A stretch of 7,064 nucleotides of DNA from Bacteroidales bacterium (GTDB taxonomy: Bacteria; Bacteroidota; Bacteroidia; Bacteroidales; UBA4181). Location of the stretch: contig JAITTD010000060.1 of the NCBI GenBank assembly GCA_031287245.1, positions 1 to 7,064 of the forward strand, written 5' to 3'. Shown one piece after another: positions 6,507 to 7,064 of the stretch. How positions within the stretch are numbered: the first letter of the stretch is position 1; the number at the start of each line of letters is the position of its first letter. The notes below the pieces were generated by a model. That model was not told where the DNA came from. It did no database searches and was given only the letters and a program-made list of their open reading frames with translations. Both the position numbers and the translations under genes were made by a program.

Positions 6507-6530
6507 GTCCAATTATTTTTTGTTATTTTG
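6499..6530 (+). promoter_or_regulatory. Candidate promoter of the Tyr-rich lipoprotein gene
   Basis: TTTG (6499-6502), a 20-nt spacer and TTATTTTG (6523-6530) match the Bacteroidota consensus apart from one base of the -7 box (T instead of A at its second position). The predicted transcript starts around 6535, giving a leader of about 55 nt. The spacing is good, and the element lies in the only non-coding gap upstream of the gene. Confidence 0.5.
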
Positions 6531-6553
6531 CATTCGATAATTTACAATTTAAG

Positions 6554-6571
6554 GTCTGTTAAAGGACAGAC
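6554..6571 (+). other. Small 5'-UTR hairpin
   Basis: GTCTGT (6554-6559) and ACAGAC (6566-6571) form a perfect 6-bp stem with the loop TAAAGG, 18 nt before the lipoprotein ATG and inside its predicted leader. The element GGACAG, present here at 6564-6569, also occurs in the operator-like region at 6502-6507. A role in mRNA stability or regulation is possible but not shown. Confidence 0.4.
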
Positions 6572-6589
6572 GTAAAACAAAAAAAAGAA

Positions 6590-7064
6590 ATGAAAAAGTT
6601 CAAAAATGTATTTTTGGCAGCAATGGCTGTGTTATCAGTGATCTTGACCGGTTGTGATAAGGACAAAGAGAATATAGATCCGACAACGGTAGCAGAAGAT
6701 AAGGCAAATATTCAGGCATCTTTCAACAGAGTAGAAAATCTTCTTCAAAATTTCAGAAACGGGACATTGTACAGCTTTGGCGACCAATTTCTCGACATTC
6801 ACGAAGAATATATAGAAGAGGACTATTGGTCTTATTATTATGTAGGGGAAGGACAAGGGCATTACACCTACGATGAAGATTACAATTTTATTTACAAATC
6901 AGGAGGAGAATGGGAACGGTACACTTATGGCTATTATGACGATGTCGTCTCTGATTTCGTGGAGTTATTAGGTGATAAGTTGGGTGATGTGGTGGATTTC
7001 AACAGCATCGATGACAATAGACGCTTTAATTTTCAATCATTTGCAGGTAAATATGAGTGGAATA
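6590..7064 (+). CDS. Tyr-rich lipoprotein of unknown function, 3' partial
   Basis: The frame starts at ATG 6590 (MKKFKNVFLAAMAVL) and is open for 158 residues to the window edge. The signal peptide ends in the lipobox LTGC with Cys22, followed by DKDKE. Acidic residues this close to the lipid-anchored Cys resemble the surface-export signals of Bacteroidota lipoproteins, so surface display is possible. Residues 32-58 look helical. Residues 61-116 contain 14 Tyr and 2 Trp with many Asp/Glu and Gly. The next part (DDVVSDFVELLGDKLGDVVDFNSIDDNRRFNFQSF in pieces, 117-151) is helical, and the visible end FAGKYEWN suggests the start of a beta-sheet domain. I recall similar uncharacterised lipoproteins in Bacteroidota but no named family. 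An A-rich leader precedes the ATG instead of a Shine-Dalgarno site. The region is AT-rich compared with the left end of the window. Confidence 0.85.
   Translation, partial: MKKFKNVFLAAMAVLSVILTGCDKDKENIDPTTVAEDKANIQASFNRVENLLQNFRNGTLYSFGDQFLDIHEEYIEEDYWSYYYVGEGQGHYTYDEDYNFIYKSGGEWERYTYGYYDDVVSDFVELLGDKLGDVVDFNSIDDNRRFNFQSFAGKYEWN

Overview
The window looks like chromosomal DNA of a member of the Bacteroidota, most likely Bacteroidales. The case rests on a putative porin of the Bacteroidota-specific Porin_10 type, promoter-like sequences of the TTG / TAnnTTTG class instead of sigma70 boxes, A-rich leaders without Shine-Dalgarno sequences, and a lipoprotein with acidic residues right after the lipobox cysteine. 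The genus cannot be fixed from the sequence. Base composition is uneven: the row 241-300 has 43 of 60 G+C, whereas the row 6841-6900 has 22 of 60.

Layout, left to right. (1) Positions 2-613 (+) hold the 3' part of a GC-rich hypothetical protein of a family widespread in Bacteroidota. (2) Positions 614 to about 785 hold several different short repeat modules in a row: a heptamer array, a 9-bp inverted repeat, GCGACAA repeats, and CGTCATT / TCATTGAAAAC repeats. They lead into a GC-rich repeat-like segment that appears to encode the first residues of the next gene. (3) Positions 770-1849 (+) encode agmatine deiminase (aguA), a putrescine-biosynthesis enzyme. (4) On the minus strand, a lipoprotein lytic transglycosylase (1846-2589) converges on aguA so tightly that the two stop codons share the palindrome TTAA. 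(5) Upstream of it on the same strand is a putative outer-membrane porin (2618-4849), 28 nt away and probably co-transcribed with it. (6) Upstream again is sufB (4924-6372, minus), the Fe-S cluster scaffold subunit; sufC and sufD are not next to its 3' end. (7) A 217-bp divergent control region lies between sufB and a Tyr-rich lipoprotein gene (6590 to the window end, plus, truncated by the edge). It holds candidate promoters in both directions, a direct repeat and an interrupted inverted repeat.

Functionally these are separate units: polyamine synthesis, cell-envelope functions (porin plus peptidoglycan lyase), Fe-S assembly and an unknown surface or periplasmic lipoprotein. I found no phage module, CRISPR array, transposase, RNA gene or defence system, and no convincing new multi-gene system. 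The points most worth a second look are the repeat mosaic abutting and apparently supplying the aguA start, a porin promoter placed so close to the ATG that the mRNA may be leaderless, the detached sufB, the operator-like structure in the divergent region, and the Tyr-rich lipoprotein.
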